NCBI GenBank assembly: GCA_964020085.1
Contig: OZ026600.1
Location: 17,099,343 to 17,163,342, forward strand
Source: Micromussa lordhowensis
Taxonomy: Eukaryota; Cnidaria; Anthozoa; Scleractinia; Lobophylliidae
Length of the DNA: 64,000 bases
Direction of reading: 5' to 3'
Part shown: in pieces, positions 44,661 through 56,060 of the stretch
Numbering within the stretch: the stretch's first letter is position 1
Layout of the letters: every line of letters begins with the position of its first letter
Notes under the pieces: generated by a model
Seen by the model: only the letters and a program-made list of their open reading frames with translations
Told to the model about the DNA's origin: nothing
Databases searched by the model: none
Translations under genes and position numbers: made by a program

Positions 44661-45404
44661 AAATCTATACATTGAACGAACACAAAAACTTGGAAGTCAT
44701 GTTTCTGCTTCTTCACTGACGGCAAGCGACATGAATCGCGAGAAGTTGACATGATTACCCTTGGAAATCATGCACTGCGGTCATACATGACATGATAACC
44801 TGTGACCTTGACATGATTGCTCGTGACCTTGACATGATTATTGTATTATCTGCAGTTATGATGTCACGAGCGCTGATTTCGAAAATTCACTGTAGGCTTT
44901 GGGCCAATCAAAAAAGAGTTAGAGAGTTGAATGTATAATAATATTAATTATTTGATGTGATTATAGTTAATGTAATTGTGCATACTTCTCTACATGTACA
45001 TTGTTACATTGTCTAAGTTCAAATGTTCTTTTAAACACCCTTTGTAACCGACAGAGAAGTCTCATAGAAACATGTAACTATAAACTATTACAAATCAAAA
45101 ACAATAATTGTGATATTTTTTAAAACACAGCATTCATTATAGAAATACATTTACATGTACTTCGATTCAAACCTTACACTCATGATATTAACTTAACAGT
45201 TCACTGAATTGCACTAGCTGAACTCTTGGATCAGTTTAAGAACATTACAGTTTGAAGAGCTGAGTCTGTAATGACTCATGACAGACAAAAACAAGACACT
45301 GCAAATTGATGACTTGATAATTTGAGGCAAATACACATTAGCAACATAAATGCAAGAAAATAAATGTCAACAAGTTGCAATTGGTTTTCCCTGGGCAACT
45401 GAAT

Positions 45405-45480
45405 GAATGAATGTGAACTTTATTTAAGACAGGGTGGCCCAATCAGCTACGGGGCTGTTATCCTGAGGGGCCCTGTAACT
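45405..45480 (-). mobile_element. LINE-like 3' end (-)
   Basis: On the minus strand the order is GCCACCCTGTCTTAAATAAA, then GTTCACATTCATTCATTCAG, so an AATAAA is followed by an ATTC tandem tail. No coding part is seen. Confidence 0.4.
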
Positions 45481-47194
45481 AATTGCTTATAAAAGTGAAA
45501 TGATAACATGGATGATAAAGTTCCTTACTTTGAAACAAATCCTCTATCATCTCTCTATAAACATTTTAAAAAAATAGATTATGGGGCATTTTTAACATCA
45601 AATCCTTATAATGACTTTGTAAACATACATGTATGTTTGTGATTTTTTAAAGTAACAATTACCTTTTTATTGAATGATCAAGTAAAGGGTACATTTTAGC
45701 ACCTGGTGCACTGCAGGTGTTAAAATATATTCCTAAGAAACTTGTTATCAATGAAAAAGCAAAATGAACTAAACTGAAACCATTAACTTCATCTTACTTG
45801 CAACGTAATCTACCTCAACCCAAACCATGAATTCACACCCTGTATTCCGACGCAACACATGGTGTCATGATCCTTAGCTCCCAAGGGCTGGTGATTCATT
45901 TTGTAACAACTTAAAGCTGTTGTACTGTGCTGACAATCCGCAAGCTCCATCATCGTCACTGATCCCATCCTGTGTCAAGCTTCATATAGTTGTCACGAAT
46001 CATACCTGTTTTAGAATATCTCAAAGAATACTTCACATTAAGTTCCATGTTCCATATTAAAAATGCCAAGTATTAACATGTGTCACAATCACAAATGTAT
46101 GCAACAAAGAAAATCAATAACAATTTTTGACAGGGCAGGGGGGATTATCTATCCTGACAGCAATTTTTCACTTTTTAATTTCAAAGCTGGAACTAAACAG
46201 GTTGAAAGGCAGAACTTTTTCTTTAGCACATGTTGTAAGATTATACACTGACAAAATACATTGACTGAGAAATAACTATCGTTTTGCTTTTTGAGTTATG
46301 CAAAATTCTGGTTGGTATGACATTGCAAGTCATGAGAACTCCTCAAGATGCAGTAACCACAGAGCTCTGATTTCAAATTGCATTCCTCACTCAATAATAT
46401 CACCATGTTAAGTGATCAACCTGATCAAGAACAGACTTTAATTATGAGCAAAGTATCCACCATAACGATACATGTAAATCTGGATTGCACAAACTTCAAG
46501 TTTTACTGGTTTAGATGTTTTCTGTTTCTCACTGCTATCCAAAATGTAAATCCTCCCAATGAAGCGAAGATTGCTAAAACGTTGACTTTCAGTTTTAGGT
46601 ACAGTATGACCAACAAAGCAGTTTGGAGACTCTTTAATATGTATAAGGACATGGCCTATAAGTTATGTCTTTTCCATATTCATTAATGCTTCCCAAGCGA
46701 TATTGTGGTGACAAAATATTTGTTTTAATGTTGCTCATAGTCTAATTAGCATTCATGAACTTCCAAAGAGAATTTAAGGTCTAATGGTAAAACTGCATGA
46801 CTTTTATGCAGAAAAAAAATACTTTTCAGAATTTTTAAGGCCTTTTCAAGCATCTTGCAAAAGTACCATCATTGGGTATACAGTGTACCAGACAAATTAA
46901 TTGTGAAAGTTGAGAAAGGACTATATTTACGCCTGCCCTACCGGTAAGTCCTAGGTAAATTCATTTCCAGCTGATCTAATGTAGCATCAATCAACTACAT
47001 GTATATACACTGTAGGCAGCTTACATTTGGCTGCTTGAATATCCAAATTGATATAATGGCCTGGCTTTGAGATATTGAATCAGAATTCTTATTCTTCTCG
47101 TGATTTAAAGGTGTTATCACAAGTGTGAACTGTTAACAATACCTTTTTAGCAATGTTGGGAGGGGGAAGTGGGGGTGGGGAGGTGATGGCCTAT

Positions 47195-47480
47195 TGGTTG
47201 GTCAGTTGGACTCTGCATCAATAGGTCCAAAATGGAGTCCAAGCTAGAGTTGCTGTATCATCTTCTCAGGCAAGACACCTGACTCTCCCAGTACCTCTCC
47301 CCTCCAAGGAGTGGAAATGGTACTGACCGATTGTAAGGGCAACCTGACAAAAAACAAGGGGTAACCTGTGATAGACTAGAATCCCATCCAGAGAGAGAGT
47401 GACAATACCCCTAGGCACTACATGTTACAGAGATCAGAGTTAAGCACCGGCACTTGTGAGCCATCTGGCTTCTCCATATC
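47195..47480 (+). mobile_element. tRNA-derived SINE in the left arm, diverged
   Basis: The head-like GTGATGGCCTATTGGTTGGT is followed by CAGGCAAGACACCTGACTCT, GTACCTCTCCC and a tail ending GAGCCATCTGGCTT. It is the only copy of the family on the plus strand, as expected if it is the mirror of the copy at 49341-49655. Confidence 0.6.
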
Positions 47481-49340
47481 TCTAGGGAGTGGAACCGACT
47501 TCCCTGCCCTGGAGCCGGTGAAATAATCACTAGAATGTTCTCGTTCTGAGCCACTGAGACCAGAAGAGGAATTCAATGTCCTGTTTAAAACAAACCTTTT
47601 GCCATAAAAGTTTAACCCCCTTGACTGGATGTACCAACAAAACTTTCAAGTGAGGGAGGGACAAGGTCATTGGTTGACATGCACTTTAAACAGACAACTA
47701 CACAGCAGATGGCTGGAAATGTAGAATGACAGGTTGGAACTAGGCCAATGGTGCATCATGGAATGAGGAGGGGAAATTGGAGAGTAATGCTCCTCGAGTG
47801 AGGTTGTACAGTCAAGATGATTCAAGAACCCACAAGGAAGGACAATCCCCAGGTGGTGATGTGCTCAGCATGTGGTGTTGCGGTAACCATGGCTACGATT
47901 CAGATTTCTGAAGGAGCCATTTTTTATTATAGGAAAAAGACAGGCAGCCTTTATAACAACCGTTATTCCTTTTGATATTTAAATGACACATCTGATAGAG
48001 ATGAAACTCAGCTTTTGATTTTTGTTGAAAATTAGGAAAATAATGCATTCCCTGCCCAGTAGAAATAATGCTACATGTTCCAGGCCATAATGACAGTAGG
48101 TGGAATGGAGAGCAAGTCATGGTAAGTGATCTTTCCTTCATGTCAGAGACATTTCTGTCCTTCAGGCATTCAGTTCAAGATGCTCAAGTGTACCTCTTGC
48201 AGGAACAACAGTGCAAGGATTTTCTGGCTGTGGTGAAGCAAAATCGTCCATGCATTCAGGAGAAGTACCAGGTGATGAGCTGACACATCTTGATGAAGAA
48301 GTGGCTAACAGCAACCGCATGAACTGAGGAGGATTCAGGTTGTCTGCCCAAAAGTGTCATGGCAACAAAGATGTCGCACATGCACCCCTGCCCAGCGCGC
48401 CACAACCTTTGCCTCCAACCATGCGCTCCGCCACGCCATCACCACATCTGCATTGCCTCCACCTTTGCTGCTGCAACACTTTTGTGCAAAAGCATGGTGA
48501 ATCCTCTCCAGCTCATGCAACTTACGTAAGCTGCTTCTTCATCAAGGTGTGACAGTTCCGTGCTTGAGACATCTCCTAAATACATGGAAGATGAAGCTTC
48601 GTCTCAACTAGAAAATCATTGCATTGTAGTTCCTGCAAGAGATACACTCGAACATCTTGGGCTAAATGCCAAAAGGATGGAGAAGTCTCTGAAATGAGAA
48701 AAGGATCGCCAACCATGACTTACTTTCCACCCCATCTGCTGATCTGTTATGGCATAAAACATGTGACATCATCCCAACCAAGCATGCAGTACATCATTTT
48801 CCCAATTTTCAACAGCCAATCAGATGCTGGGCATCATCCAAATAAGGTGTCATCTGAATATCAAGCACAAATAACTGTTGTTTTATAACCCATCTTTTTC
48901 CTATAACAAAAAGATTCATTCAGAGGTCTGAATCCTAACCTTGGTGACCACAATAACATGTGCTAACCATATCACGACTGAAGAATTGTCCTTCTCACTG
49001 TGGATTCCTGAATTAACCTCACTGTACAACCAAACTCAAGGGGTACCATTCCCTGATTTTCCCACCCCATTACACAATCCATTACTGCCCTGGTCCCATT
49101 CTGCCATTCCACATTTTCAGTCATCTATTGCATAACCGCTTGCTAAAAGTGCTTGTTGACAAACGCCCTTTCCCTCCCTCACTTAAATGTTTGGTGGTAT
49201 ATCGGGTGAAGGGTGTTGGACTTAAATGGTGAAAGGTTCGTTTCACACAGGACACCAAATCCCCCCTCCAGTCTTTGTGGCTAAGAATGGGCACATTCCA
49301 GTGATGTTTCACTGGCTACTGGGCACTTAAGTCAGTTCCA

Positions 49341-49655
49341 TTCCTAAGGGATCAGAGAAGTCAAATGGTTCATCAGTACAGGTGCACAACTCCAGTTTCT
49401 GTGACATGACATGTCTAGGAGTGTTGTCCCTCCCCTTGGATGGGGTGCTAGTCCATTGCAGGTGACCCCCAGTAATTGTCAGGTTGCCCTCACTAATTGG
49501 CCAGTACCATTTACACTCTTGGGAAGAGAGAGACATTGCGAGGGTAAGGTGTCGTGCCTGGGAACATGACACAGCGACCCCAGTTTGGCTCCATTTTGGA
49601 CCAATGGATCCAGAGTCTAACAGACCAACCATAAGACCATCAACTCTCCACCTCA
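49341..49655 (-). mobile_element. tRNA-derived SINE in the right arm, diverged
   Basis: It contains GGATGGGGTGCTAGTCCATT, GCCAGTACCATTTACACTCT and GAGAGAGACATTGCGAGGGT, matching the family body with many changes. It is the partner of the plus-strand copy across the axis of the inverted duplication. Confidence 0.65.
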
Positions 49656-49712
49656 ACAAAACCTCCAACAAAACCTCCCAACATTGGCAAAAAAGTTATT
49701 GTTAACAGTACA

Positions 49713-49732
49713 GGGTTAGGGTTAGGGTTAGG
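49713..49732 (+). repeat. Short interstitial telomere-like repeat
   Basis: Three copies of GGGTTA in a row are followed by GGTTT. TTAGGG is the usual animal telomere repeat. The mirror position in the left arm (about 47135) lacks it. Confidence 0.8.
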
Positions 49733-49870
49733 TTTACACACTTGCGATGAGACCTTTAACTCAGGAAGAAGTCTTATTCAGCATATCAACTACAAGGCAT
49801 ATACATCAATTTGGATATTCAAACAGCCAAATTAAACCTGCCCTGATGCATGTAGTTGATTAATATTAGT

Positions 49871-51250
49871 AGTGAGTGAACTTTGGACTTAATGCATGTG
49901 GATTAATCTTGTTTTTTTTTCGCTGTATGGTTAATGTTTGGCAGAATAACCAGTAACGTGTTGTTTCTAGAGAGAAGAACTTGTTAGCCATTAGTAACTA
50001 CCAAAAGGATATTGTAGTATACAGGTATTCTAGAACAAGGTTTACGTGTACTTTATACAAATTCTCGTTCTTCTGATAACCCTCTTCTTTCACCTTCACT
50101 TATCTCTTTAGTGACTAGATGTCACATAGGGCATTACCCCTCTTGATTGCTTAACTTACATACAAAACAATATTATTCTGTTCCCCGACATATGGCTCTA
50201 TACCTGCTAACTTACACGCAGTATTCACTACCTGTTAGGTAAACTATTAATAATAGATAAATTGTGCAATATCCAACAATCAGTGTGCAAAGGACAACAA
50301 ACATGCACACAATCGAGGCAGGAATGTTTTGTAAACCCACGAAAATGCGAGCAACAGCAGTGAAATGCAGCAAGAGAACTAGTAACTTTGGAAAAAACAT
50401 TCAAGCACTGGCAAAACAAATGTCTACTTTCACCTGAGATAGCCTTATGATGGATACTTCACTGGAGACTAAAGTTTGCCTTTCACTCAAGTTTACCGAA
50501 TTGAAGACACTAGCTCACCAACTGGTCAATAGTCTATCGTGGGAACATAATTTTCAAAGGAATGAGGCCCGGCTTTTTTCACACGTATCCATTTTCACTA
50601 GTTTATAGCCATAGCGTACACAACTAACAACAGTTTGTGAGTTTACCTTGAAATACCAAGCACAACGTGGGCTTCTCGCTGCGCTGTAAACAAGTCTAAC
50701 AGGCTTCAACAGCAGCTAGTGACCTGGCGAAACACAGATATCAAAGCTTGACTCCCTCAAATTTACTGTTTTTACTAAATATGAGCAAAATGTTTGGCCA
50801 AAAGCACGATTTAAAAGCGAACTGTAGCTTCAAAAACTCCCGCCCCAATTCAATGAATTCATTTTCCCTCGACCCGGTGATTGCGAGTACAGTCTCGTTT
50901 GTCAGCGGTTTGTCCCAAAGGAAGAGTTAGTATTGATTGTAACAGTCATATAGTGAATTACTAGTTATTGTGCACGTGAATCGTTTGCTTTTGTTTGGAA
51001 ACCGATCTATTGTTAAATGACGCACTGTGATTGGCCATCTATTTTTATCGGCTTGTAGTCGACGGGAAACATTCAAAGCTTCGTGCGGTGTTTAGTCTGT
51101 GCCACATATTTAACAATTATCCTGCGAAATCGCGCGGAATATCGTCTGATACTTAGCCGACGAGGCCGTAAGCTGTCGACATTTTCTCACTTCACTTTTT
51201 CTTCCCACGTACGAAGCTACGTATACCGCCGGATATCTGTTACCTACGCT
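49871..51250. other. Stretch without recognised gene
   Basis: No supported exon or element is seen. The part at 50940-51245 is less AT-rich and could be a promoter region, but there is no clear transcript start. Confidence 0.35.
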
Positions 51251-51689
51251 GGAAGATTTCTTGATTTATGATTTTGCTTTTATTATTCATATGGAATTTT
51301 GTTCGGCTCTTTGGATTATGTTCGGCAAGTGGGCTGGAGCCTAGCGAGAAGAAACTCACGAGCAGTCCTGGGACGATTACATTTTCCCCACGCTTTACTT
51401 TGCTTTCTATAATTGCCAACGAGCCAGCCGAGCGAAGACGCTCGGCTGGCGAGGCGGCAAAGAATAGTGCCGCGCGAAGAATGGCGTATGCGAAAAAATT
51501 CTCGATCGAGCTCTGAAAGTGTAACTGTAAGGTGTAAGATGTAACAATGGCTCAGTTTGAGCCAATTGCAAGGACGGAACTATTCGAGCCATTGTAGTTT
51601 TTAGCCAATCAGGAGGCGCGTTACATCTAGACTTGTCTCGTGGAATATCATTGTTTTCTTTGCTGTTGTGTTTATCCAACTGTGAACAA

Positions 51690-52235
51690 TTTCATAGTCT
51701 CAGAACATATCAAACCAGCGTGTTTCCTCTCTCACTTTATCGAAATGAAAGTTAAATTGGGGAGCGTACTCTTTACAAAACTCTTCTTCTAATTCGAATA
51801 TTCAAGAAAACTGTTAGACAAGAGCAAATCCAAGACACAAAATCGACATGAAAACGAACCGGCGTGTTCACCACGGAATTGAACGAGCGTGTTCATGAAT
51901 CGAAACAGTGTATTCCTTCTCTGTTTACCTATATCGAACTGAAAGTTCCATCGGGCAGCTTTTTTGGAAAGATTGTGTTCACCAGTCGAACCACTAGAGC
52001 AAATCCAGTGTTGAAACCTAGCATATCGAACTGAAGGTTGAGTCGGCAGTGTTTCCGAACAGAACTGAACGAGCGTGTTTATCATACAGTCGAATCCAGT
52101 GTTCAAAACACAAATCGGATCTGTTTTGCCACAGAATTAAACGAGTCGTGTTAATCAATCAAACTAGCGTGTTCACTTTCAGTTTGACTTTGCCCATCAT
52201 ATTGAACTGAAAGTTCGACCGAGCAGCGATACATT
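51690..52235. repeat. Degenerate tandem repeat with ATCGAACTGAAAGTT words
   Basis: At least four copies of ATCGAACTGAAAGTT-like words (about 51738, 51932, 52024 and 52200) occur, with GAACGAGCGTGTT words between them. They lie directly upstream of the integrase-like frame, perhaps as subterminal or regulatory repeats. Confidence 0.6.
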
Positions 52236-52469
52236 CCAATACTCTTGATATTCAGGGATTGCGTGACGAACGTTACCTGCCGGTAAACGCGTTTTTTAAT
52301 ATGATTTTCTCTCGGCAATGTTTGCAACAGAAGAGAACCAAAAATCCGTTATGTTGTATTAATAAACCCCTTATTATAGCACAAATTACTCGCTCGTTGG
52401 CACTCTATCGATAGGTATACCTAGTTTATTCTAATTATTAGCAGTGTTTGCGTGTTGTTCCGATTAAAC

Positions 52470-52943
52470 ATGGCGGACGCGGACGAGACTATCACTTTCG
52501 AATTGGGCAGGCATGCAAGTGATATAATCGGTTTGATTGAACAAAATAATTGTCAGTGCGATTTTATACAGTTCCGTCTCGACTGGTTGTATAATACTGT
52601 TGTGCGCTATTGTGACAATATTCCTTCTGGAGAAGCTGTAATGGCCCTCATTCAAGAAGCTACAGAGCTGCTTAGACAAAGTGAAGATGACGGTTTCAGT
52701 CAAAACGTCTCGTTTCAAGCGGAGATTACAGCTACTGGCGAACGAGGAAGACCACGCTTTATTATTTCAAGAGATCAGCTCACGTTCTTATTAGACTTGG
52801 AGTTCAAATCTGCGTCCGCCATGTTTGATCTGAACAACACACAAACACTGGTAATAATTAGAATAAATTATAGAGAGCGAAATCGTCCCAGGACTGCTCG
52901 TGAGTTTCTTCTCGCTAGGCTCCAGCCCACTTGCCGAACATAA
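52470..52943 (+). CDS. N-terminal part of an integrase-core family protein, truncated
   Basis: From an ATG in a good context (AAACATGG) the frame reads MADADETITFELGRHASDII and on through FIQFRLDWLYNTVVRYCDNI, RQSEDDGFSQNVSFQAEITA and GRPRFIISRDQLTFLLDLEF. From memory this matches the N terminus of an integrase-core (rve) protein family common in cnidarian and fish genomes, which normally continues into a helix-turn-helix and a DDE domain. Here the similarity stops after about residue 120 (near FKSASAMFDLNN), and the last codons run into the right inverted repeat. The catalytic part is missing, unless it is spliced on from elsewhere via a GTAATA donor at 52851. Confidence 0.6.
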   Translation: MADADETITFELGRHASDIIGLIEQNNCQCDFIQFRLDWLYNTVVRYCDNIPSGEAVMALIQEATELLRQSEDDGFSQNVSFQAEITATGERGRPRFIISRDQLTFLLDLEFKSASAMFDLNNTQTLVIIRINYRERNRPRTAREFLLARLQPTCRT

Positions 52944-53083
52944 TAGCCCTTATTCACGATGTCCGCCATCTTTACGTGCACGTATAGAATGATGGGAAAA
53001 GCAATAGGTCACATGGTCTCTCAGGGGGGGCAAAGATTTTCAAAATGGTGTCCGAAGAGGGCAACTTGACGAACGAAATGTCA

Positions 53084-53484
53084 ATTGCCGGATTTCATAC
53101 GGTGGGGGCCTGGGTACAAGTCCGTGTATTATGGGATTAACAACACACGACCCATATATTCAGAAAGAGCACACTGGGCTTTACAAAATCTTTAAGTTTC
53201 GTGTTAATTGGGCCAATATTGAACAAGATACAGCCATTCAAAAACTTAAAAAATTGCAAAGAAACGTATGGATTTCCGGACAAGTGTCCGGCAATCCATA
53301 CATTTGTTACTAAATTTTTAAGTTTTTGAATGGCTGTCTCTTGTTCAATATTGGCCCAATTAACACGAAAGTTAAGGATTTTGTAAAGCTCAGTGTGTTC
53401 TTTCTGAATATATGGGTCTTGTGTTGTTAATCCCATATTACACGGACTCATACCCAGGCCCTCACGGTATGAAATCCAGCAATA
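53084..53484. mobile_element. Foldback of 400 bp with about 95% paired arms
   Basis: The arms run from TTGCCGGATTTCATACGGTG through GGGATTAACAACACACGACC and CAATATTGAACAAGATACAG to a centre at GGACAAGTGTCCGG. Each arm is about 200 bp with few mismatches. The frames found in it on both strands are mirror images and not genes. Confidence 0.9.
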
Positions 53485-53708
53485 GAGCTATGTGAACATT
53501 TTTGAAAAAAAGAGGAGTTGTCTTATTGGGGAGAAAATATGAGCTCGCTGAGAAGGCGTATTTTGCATGGAAGTTAAAATTAGAGGTAGCTAAAACCACA
53601 CGAGAGCGAGGACCACGAGAGCAAGAAGACAACGTCTCAACGAGGCGAGCTTTGAAGTTGCATTTTTCTTGTTCGCGGTCAGTTCATGATCTGGCATTAT
53701 TTTCTGAG

Positions 53709-53709
<1 letters not shown>

Positions 53710-53740
<31 letters not shown>

Positions 53741-53790
53741 TACAGTTTTTGGAGCGCCTCGCTACGCCTCGGCGCTCTTACAATACTAAG
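53710..53790 (-). mobile_element. LINE-like tail with (ATT)n
   Basis: On the minus strand GAGCGCCGAGGCGTAGCGAG with GCGCTCCAAAAACTGTAAT is followed by ATT triplets (AAT on the plus strand at 53711-53740). This may be the 3' end of a non-LTR element. Confidence 0.4.
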
Positions 53791-53940
53791 TAAAAATAAT
53801 GAAAGAAAAAATTGATGACTATTTACAAGATTTCTATACAGTTGATCAAAATTACAATACAATTACAATGATGAAAGAAAAAAAGAATATGGTTGTTACT
53901 TATCGAAAATAATGCTTTATCGAAGATAATGCTTCTCCTG

Positions 53941-54504
53941 TCATTCTCTGTGTCTTCTCTGACAAACAAAAGTAGCTTCCCCAGCGGCTGACGTGACATT
54001 GCGAACTTGAATACAAAACTTGGGGGCGAGCCAAAGTGGAATGTATTTTGTGAAGTTTGAAAATTCAGAAAAAATCAAAGAAAAATTGTGTGAAGATTTA
54101 ATTCTTGTTGGCCAGTGGATAAGAGGTGACAGCTCTCTAGACAGGAAGGAAATCCATGTGGCCACAATTCTACTAACTGTTGATTGGGACACTTTCATTC
54201 GGAATGCAAGGTCTTCCTCTGACAGTCCTTGTCTGAGGCGAACTAAAGTCATAAAAAACTCCTCTTCCACAGAGGTTTTTCTCTCTGGGCCAGCTTTCTT
54301 TCTATTTTCCCCTAGCTGGTGGGCCTTTGGTGTATTTGCAGTCCAGTGTACAATTGAACTAATGATCTGAGTGTTCAAGGTAAACCTTTTACTTTGAATT
54401 TTTTTGTTTTCTTCCTCAAGATTTACAACTTGACATTTGAGCTGTTCCACATCTTGCTGTAACTTGGTAATGTGATTTCGTAGTCTACTACAATGAGAGC
54501 ACAT
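53941..54504 (-). pseudogene. Transposase remnant with DDE-type helix-turn-helix
   Basis: The 187-codon frame starts with a coiled coil (LQQDVEQLKCQVVNLEEENK) and holds EEFFMTLVRLRQGLSEEDLA with FRMKVSQSTVSRIVATWISF, the helix-turn-helix of the PIF/Harbinger-ISL2EU type found before a DDE nuclease domain. After this the similarity fades (FTKYIPLWLAPKF, GEATFVCQRRHRE) and the catalytic part is deleted or rearranged. An upstream minus-strand frame at 54913-54668 (MLWCLAFYSATLLNYV onward) may be part of the same element. Confidence 0.75.
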
Positions 54505-54667
54505 GTAATAAGGGTTTGGAATGGAACGAGCACAACCAGCTGTTCCCTTTTTTTATTTTGGTAGCAGTGGTCCTGTTCCTTTTTTTTTTATTTTGGTAGC
54601 AGTGGTCCAGAAGAGGATCTACATTTTCCGCCCTGTTTATGGAGTCTTGGACGCCGTTCTTCCACAG

Positions 54668-54913
54668 TTACACTTTCACTTTGTACTTGAACATTGTTTG
54701 TTTCGCTGCAGTTTTTGAGCGCAAAGGCAACAAACTTTCACTAAAATTTTCGTTACATAAATCGATCTGCGGTTCCACATTTTCTTTTCCTATGTGATTA
54801 TGCATTTCATTTCTTTCCACAGATGTTGAACAATTCAAAGCCTCTATTCTTCTCGAACATAATTCAACATAATTCAACAATGTGGCCGAATAAAATGCTA
54901 AACACCATAACAT
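54668..54913 (-). pseudogene. Upstream transposon frame
   Basis: The frame encodes MLWCLAFYSATLLNYVELCS and then an Asn/Glu-rich chain. The first 16 residues are identical to those encoded at 35801. It lies in the right order and spacing to be upstream of the helix-turn-helix frame, but is not joined to it in frame. Confidence 0.45.
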
Positions 54914-55143
54914 AATTTGTATTTTAATTTTGACCCTAATAACGCTTCATATTTGTTACGAGAACCTTCCACTGTAGTGACATGGTAGTGTTTGTCTAAG
55001 AGGCATGAAGTCATTGGCATTCATTAACATTTTACAATGACGTTATATTAAAACGAGATTTGTCCATACTCAGACAATAGAGTCTTTCTGTCACAGGCCT
55101 GTGGGCTGATAGTTTTGTGTTGCACACGTGCACACTTACCACA

Positions 55144-55582
55144 CTTTGTTTAATAATAATGTTGAAAATTACAACAGCTTACAACATAAGCAATAACCCG
55201 TAGGTAGTTTAAGCTAATCTAGCCAATACTCCAGAATTATCCACAAACACAAATCAATGAAGGCATAAACCAACTTTTTTGTGTGGTCGTTTTGGTTTAG
55301 TGGCATTTCATTCTATTATCTTGTTCTAATTGGAATTCCATGACATTGATCATGTTCTTTGTTTAATAATAATGTTGAAAATTACAACAGCTTACAACAT
55401 AAGCAATAACCCGTAGGTAGTTTAAGCTAATCTAGCCAATACTCCAGAATTATCCACAAACACAAATCAATAAACACAATGAAGGCATAAACCAACTTTT
55501 TTGTGTGGTCGTTTTGGTCTAGTGGCATTTCATTCTATTCTCTTGTTCTAATTGGAATTCCATGACATTGATCATGTTCTTT
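55144..55582. repeat. Tandem duplication with a 213-bp period
   Basis: CTTTGTTTAATAATAATGTT begins copy 1 at 55144 and copy 2 at 55357. The copies are almost identical except for a 9-bp insertion (AACACAATG-like) in copy 2 and single changes. This is a recent duplication. Confidence 0.9.
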
Positions 55583-55609
55583 GCGTTCCAGAGCAAAATA
55601 TTTATATTT

Positions 55610-56060
55610 TGCTCACGACCAAAATTTATGCAGTTCATTGGTACCTTAATTTCAATGTGGTAGTGACCAACTACTCACACTTCTATTTTGTCTAACATGA
55701 TTTCGATTTTCAACTGTTCTTAACTTAAAACATGTGTTAATCTGTTAATGTGATCGCAATAGTAGTGAAGAAATGAACGTGAACTTTACCTTGATTACGT
55801 CACCTTGGGTGTGAACAATTTCCCGGAATGACAATGGAAAAGAAACAGCGAGAAAATGATTAAATCAACAATAAAACTACCACTTTGTAATAGGACTTCG
55901 GCGTGCTAGGTGTTTTCATTATTTATTCAAATCGTAAAGGTATTATAATCCTATTTGCTCGAATGGTTACATTAATTTCGGTCGCGCGAAACATTTTTGC
56001 TTACTAACTTCTCAGTTGTTTATACACTCTGCTGCCCAATATAACAGTATTTAAAACTAG
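55610..56060 (+). repeat. Dispersed duplicated segment, copy 2 (with empty site)
   Basis: It aligns with 57120-58240: ATGCAGTTCATTGGTAC, TTCTATTTTGTCTAACATGA and AACATGTGTTAAT are common. At 55720-55723 it has a single TTAA where the other copy carries a 566-bp element. Confidence 0.8.

Larger units (their letters stand above)
41849..46974. other. Stretch with tandem duplications but no recognised gene
   Basis: It contains a 97-bp tandem duplication (42701-42893), a duplication with a 467-bp period (43585-44480), a hairpin insert (44494-44660) and a LINE tail (45405-45480). Codon-like frames at 46378-46686 and elsewhere are not convincing. Confidence 0.45.
46975..49870. repeat. Large inverted duplication, arms about 1.4 kb
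   Basis: Segments in the left half recur inverted in the right half in mirror order around about 48420. Examples are ATCAACTACATG and TTGAATATCCAAATTGAT (47000-47055 against 49810-49865), a SINE (47195-47480 against 49341-49655), GGTTGTACAGT (47803 against 49023), TAGGAAAAAGA (47931 against 48900) and CATCTTGATGAAGAAG (48286 against 48535). Identity is moderate, with small gaps, so the event is old. No gene is recognised in either arm. Confidence 0.75.
51315..52944. mobile_element. Element bounded by identical 64-bp inverted repeats, with integrase-like ORF
   Basis: The first 64 bp (51315-51378), starting ATTATGTTCGGCAAGTGGGC, are repeated without change in inverted orientation at 52881-52944. 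Between them lie a series of GAACTGAAAGTT words (51740-52210) and the reading frame at 52470-52943. The left repeat continues outward into a module also present at 35906-36026, so the true element border may lie further left. No flanking target duplication was found. Confidence 0.7.

Noticed and set aside
48335..48552. Frames on both strands at the axis of the inverted duplication
   Set aside because: They are mirror products around the axis, and no protein motif is recognised.
53131..53451. Two overlapping frames beginning MGLTTHDP (+) and MSPCNMGLTT (-)
   Set aside because: They are mirror images produced by the foldback at 53084-53484, not genes.
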